Shown: in pieces, positions 22,247 through 23,596 of the stretch
How positions within the stretch are numbered: the first letter of the stretch is position 1
How the letters are laid out: each line of letters begins with the position of its first letter
Assembly: GCA_030587525.1 (NCBI GenBank)
Contig: JAUQYW010000651.1
Location: forward strand, 1 to 23,596
Length of the DNA stretch: 23,596 bases
Direction of reading: 5' to 3'
Source: Candidatus Sigynarchaeota archaeon
GTDB lineage: Archaea; Asgardarchaeota; Lokiarchaeia; Sigynarchaeales; Sigynarchaeaceae
Made by a program: the position numbers and the translations under genes
The notes under the pieces: generated by a model
What the model saw: the letters and a program-made list of their open reading frames with translations, nothing else
Databases searched by the model: none
What the model was told of the DNA's origin: nothing

Positions 22247-22256
22247 TTTTTTTATG
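22247..22256 (+). promoter_or_regulatory. TATA box of the BNR-protein gene
   Basis: TTTTTTTATG is 30-39 nt before the ATG at 22286 and no Shine-Dalgarno sequence precedes that ATG, indicating a short-leader transcript. This supports ATG 22286 rather than the upstream in-frame start at 22256, which overlaps the TATA box. Confidence 0.5.
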
Positions 22257-22285
22257 TGCACGAAGGGATATTCATTTGGTTAATT

Positions 22286-23371
22286 ATGTTTGAATCAAAA
22301 GAAATCTTCGAGCCGTTTGGTTGTGCCGCAGTCGAAGGTGGCAAGGGCTCAAATCACGGATCCAACATCTGCGAGGGCCCGAGCGGCGAGCTGATTGCCG
22401 TGTGGTACGGCGGCACGGCCGAAAAGCACGAGGACGTGCAAATCTGGATGTCCAAGAAATTCCCGGGAAAGGACTGGCAGAAGCCCTGGGTCTGCGAGAA
22501 GGAAGGCAAGACGTCGAAGATACCGGAGGAGATGGAGGAATATGAGGGCAAGAACGCCTCGTCCGAGGGCAATCCCGTCCTCTATTTCGAGAAGGAACAG
22601 AAGCGCCTCCACTTGTGGTGGATTACCATCTACGGCATTGGCAGCAAGCGTGGCTGGTCGACCGGTTTCATCAAGTACAAACACAGTGATGACCTTGGCA
22701 AGACGTGGGTCTTGCGGAAGGACAATCGTCCCCGCCTCTTGCACGACTTCTGGGGTGTGATGATCAAGAACGTTCCCATCAAGCTCAGCAGCGGTGACAT
22801 GATCTTGCCATCCATGGCCGAGTGGACGACATACAGCCCGATTTATTGGAAATGCACGGCCAGCGAGTTCAAGAAGGGATGCCTGGACAGCCAATGGAAG
22901 AAGATCCAGACCAGCGGCACGGATTGCTTCCAGCCCACCATCGTGGAGCTGGAACCGGGGCACGTTTTATCCTTGATGCGATCTACCAAGGAAGGCAAGT
23001 TTTCGGGGGTCATGGCCCAGATGGAGAGCAGCGATTATGGCGAGACGTGGGGGATGCCCTTCGCGAACAAGTATGGCTTCCCGAACTGCAACGCCAACAA
23101 TGCCATGGTGAAGCTCAAGAACGGGCATCTCGTAATTTTGTTCAATGATTCGCCGAAGGAGCGGAACCCGCTCACTGCCGCATTATCCGAGGACGGCGGC
23201 AAGACGTTCAAGTATAAGAAAAACGTGGAACATGATGTTAAGGATGTTGGACGTTTTCACTATCCATGCGCCATTCAATCCAGCGACGGCCGCATCCACG
23301 TGACCTACAGCAACAGCCCGCACGACAACATCAAATGGGCAAGCTTTACCGAGGATTGGATCAAGAAGTAG
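22286..23371 (+). CDS. Cytosolic sialidase-fold (BNR/Asp-box) protein
   Basis: The protein is 361 residues from ATG 22286. Three Asp-box motifs are visible: SDDLGKTW (134-141), SSDYGETW (248-255) and SEDGGKTF (301-308). Regularly spaced strands such as GDMILPSMAEW, GHVLSLMRS and GHLVILFNDSP support a six-bladed beta-propeller of the BNR_2 / exo-alpha-sialidase superfamily. The N-terminal GSNHGSNICEGPSGELIAVWYGG is typical of the family's first blade. There is no signal peptide or TM, unlike secreted sialidases. Members act on sialic acid or uronic-acid-containing glycosides, and some have other sugar substrates; I cannot assign one. Placement beside extracellular carbohydrate proteins and a GPH symporter suggests intracellular processing of an imported oligosaccharide (inference). 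Confidence 0.85.
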   Translation: MFESKEIFEPFGCAAVEGGKGSNHGSNICEGPSGELIAVWYGGTAEKHEDVQIWMSKKFPGKDWQKPWVCEKEGKTSKIPEEMEEYEGKNASSEGNPVLYFEKEQKRLHLWWITIYGIGSKRGWSTGFIKYKHSDDLGKTWVLRKDNRPRLLHDFWGVMIKNVPIKLSSGDMILPSMAEWTTYSPIYWKCTASEFKKGCLDSQWKKIQTSGTDCFQPTIVELEPGHVLSLMRSTKEGKFSGVMAQMESSDYGETWGMPFANKYGFPNCNANNAMVKLKNGHLVILFNDSPKERNPLTAALSEDGGKTFKYKKNVEHDVKDVGRFHYPCAIQSSDGRIHVTYSNSPHDNIKWASFTEDWIKK

Positions 23372-23375
23372 GATA

Positions 23376-23382
23376 TTTTTTT
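23376..23382 (+). terminator. T7 tract after the BNR-protein gene
   Basis: A run of seven T begins 5 nt after the stop codon, followed by further T-rich bases (CTTATTCTTCC), an archaeal oligo-T terminator in a 12-bp convergent gap. Confidence 0.5.
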
Positions 23383-23383
23383 C

Positions 23384-23596
23384 TTATTCTTCCTGCCAGC
23401 CGAGGTCTTTCAAGAACTCCTCGAGCGCTTGGATGTGAAGCCTATCGTCCTCGCCGGTATTTTTACATTCCACGCCTGATTGCTCGGTTCTCATCGGTAC
23501 CAGTTCTACGTCCACGTGTTCCTCGAGCTGTTTTCCCGAGATCGAGTGAATGATCGAAGCCACCGGGCGTCCCTCGATCAAGTCCACGACGCGTGG
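23384..23596 (-). CDS. C-terminal end of an unrecognised protein (5' part outside window)
   Basis: The minus-strand frame is open from the window edge to TTA at 23384, giving about 70 residues (PRVVDLIEGRPVASIIHS, then GKQLEEHVDVELVPMRTE, ending ALEEFLKDLGWQEE). There is a GTG at 23585-23587, but the frame continues upstream, so I treat it as truncated. It is acidic and without TM. The residues suggest alternating strand and helix, but I recognise no family. It converges with the BNR-protein gene. Confidence 0.5.
   Translation of the reverse strand, partial: PRVVDLIEGRPVASIIHSISGKQLEEHVDVELVPMRTEQSGVECKNTGEDDRLHIQALEEFLKDLGWQEE

Overview
The window looks like a chromosomal segment of an Asgard archaeon (Promethearchaeota); a narrower placement is not possible from the sequence. 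The evidence is an Arf-type small GTPase with a C-terminal longin-like domain, a PH-like plus PCI-like winged-helix protein, small longin-like and zinc-domain proteins, archaeal TATA boxes 25-35 nt before several starts, a few purine-rich Shine-Dalgarno sites, GTG/TTG starts, and surface proteins full of N-X-S/T sequons. No rRNA, tRNA, CRISPR array or intact mobile element was seen.

Left part (1-9635): surface and carbohydrate biology. It has the 3' end of a mandelate-racemase-subgroup enolase-superfamily enzyme, a membrane-anchored PL10-like pectate-lyase-fold protein (minus strand), a creatininase-family amidohydrolase (minus), a polytopic membrane protein overlapping a membrane-anchored clan GH-A glycoside hydrolase, a 62-codon remnant of a second PL10-like gene, and a 923-962-residue one-pass surface protein. 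The last has beta-sandwich repeats outside and a Ser/Thr-rich linker, zinc ribbon and possible winged helix inside.

Middle (9636-16140): an AP-endonuclease-2/xylose-isomerase-like TIM-barrel protein behind a promoter with GTGGCA/TGCCAC palindromes, an RMD1/DUF155-like tail-anchored protein, and then the most notable block. This block is an Arf-like GTPase with a longin-like tail, a small longin-like protein, a 7-TM protein, a second 7-TM protein ending in a CxxCH/CxH zinc domain, and a soluble protein that joins the longin-like module to the same zinc domain. Two modules are shared between genes in a mix-and-match way, which suggests one undescribed membrane-associated GTPase signalling or trafficking system.

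Right part (16141-23596): a 3-hydroxyacyl-CoA dehydrogenase preceded by the PH/PCI-like gene (minus strand), a GPH-family sugar:cation symporter with a small membrane protein (minus), a divergent pair consisting of a 2-TM protein and an extracellular PHP/DUF3604 protein, a cytosolic sialidase-fold (BNR) protein, and the 3' end of an unrecognised gene. The secreted lyase and hydrolase, the GPH symporter, the enolase-family enzyme, the TIM-barrel enzyme and the BNR protein together fit extracellular polysaccharide (possibly pectin-like or acidic) breakdown, uptake and sugar-acid metabolism. That pathway is inferred from gene content; no substrate is proven.
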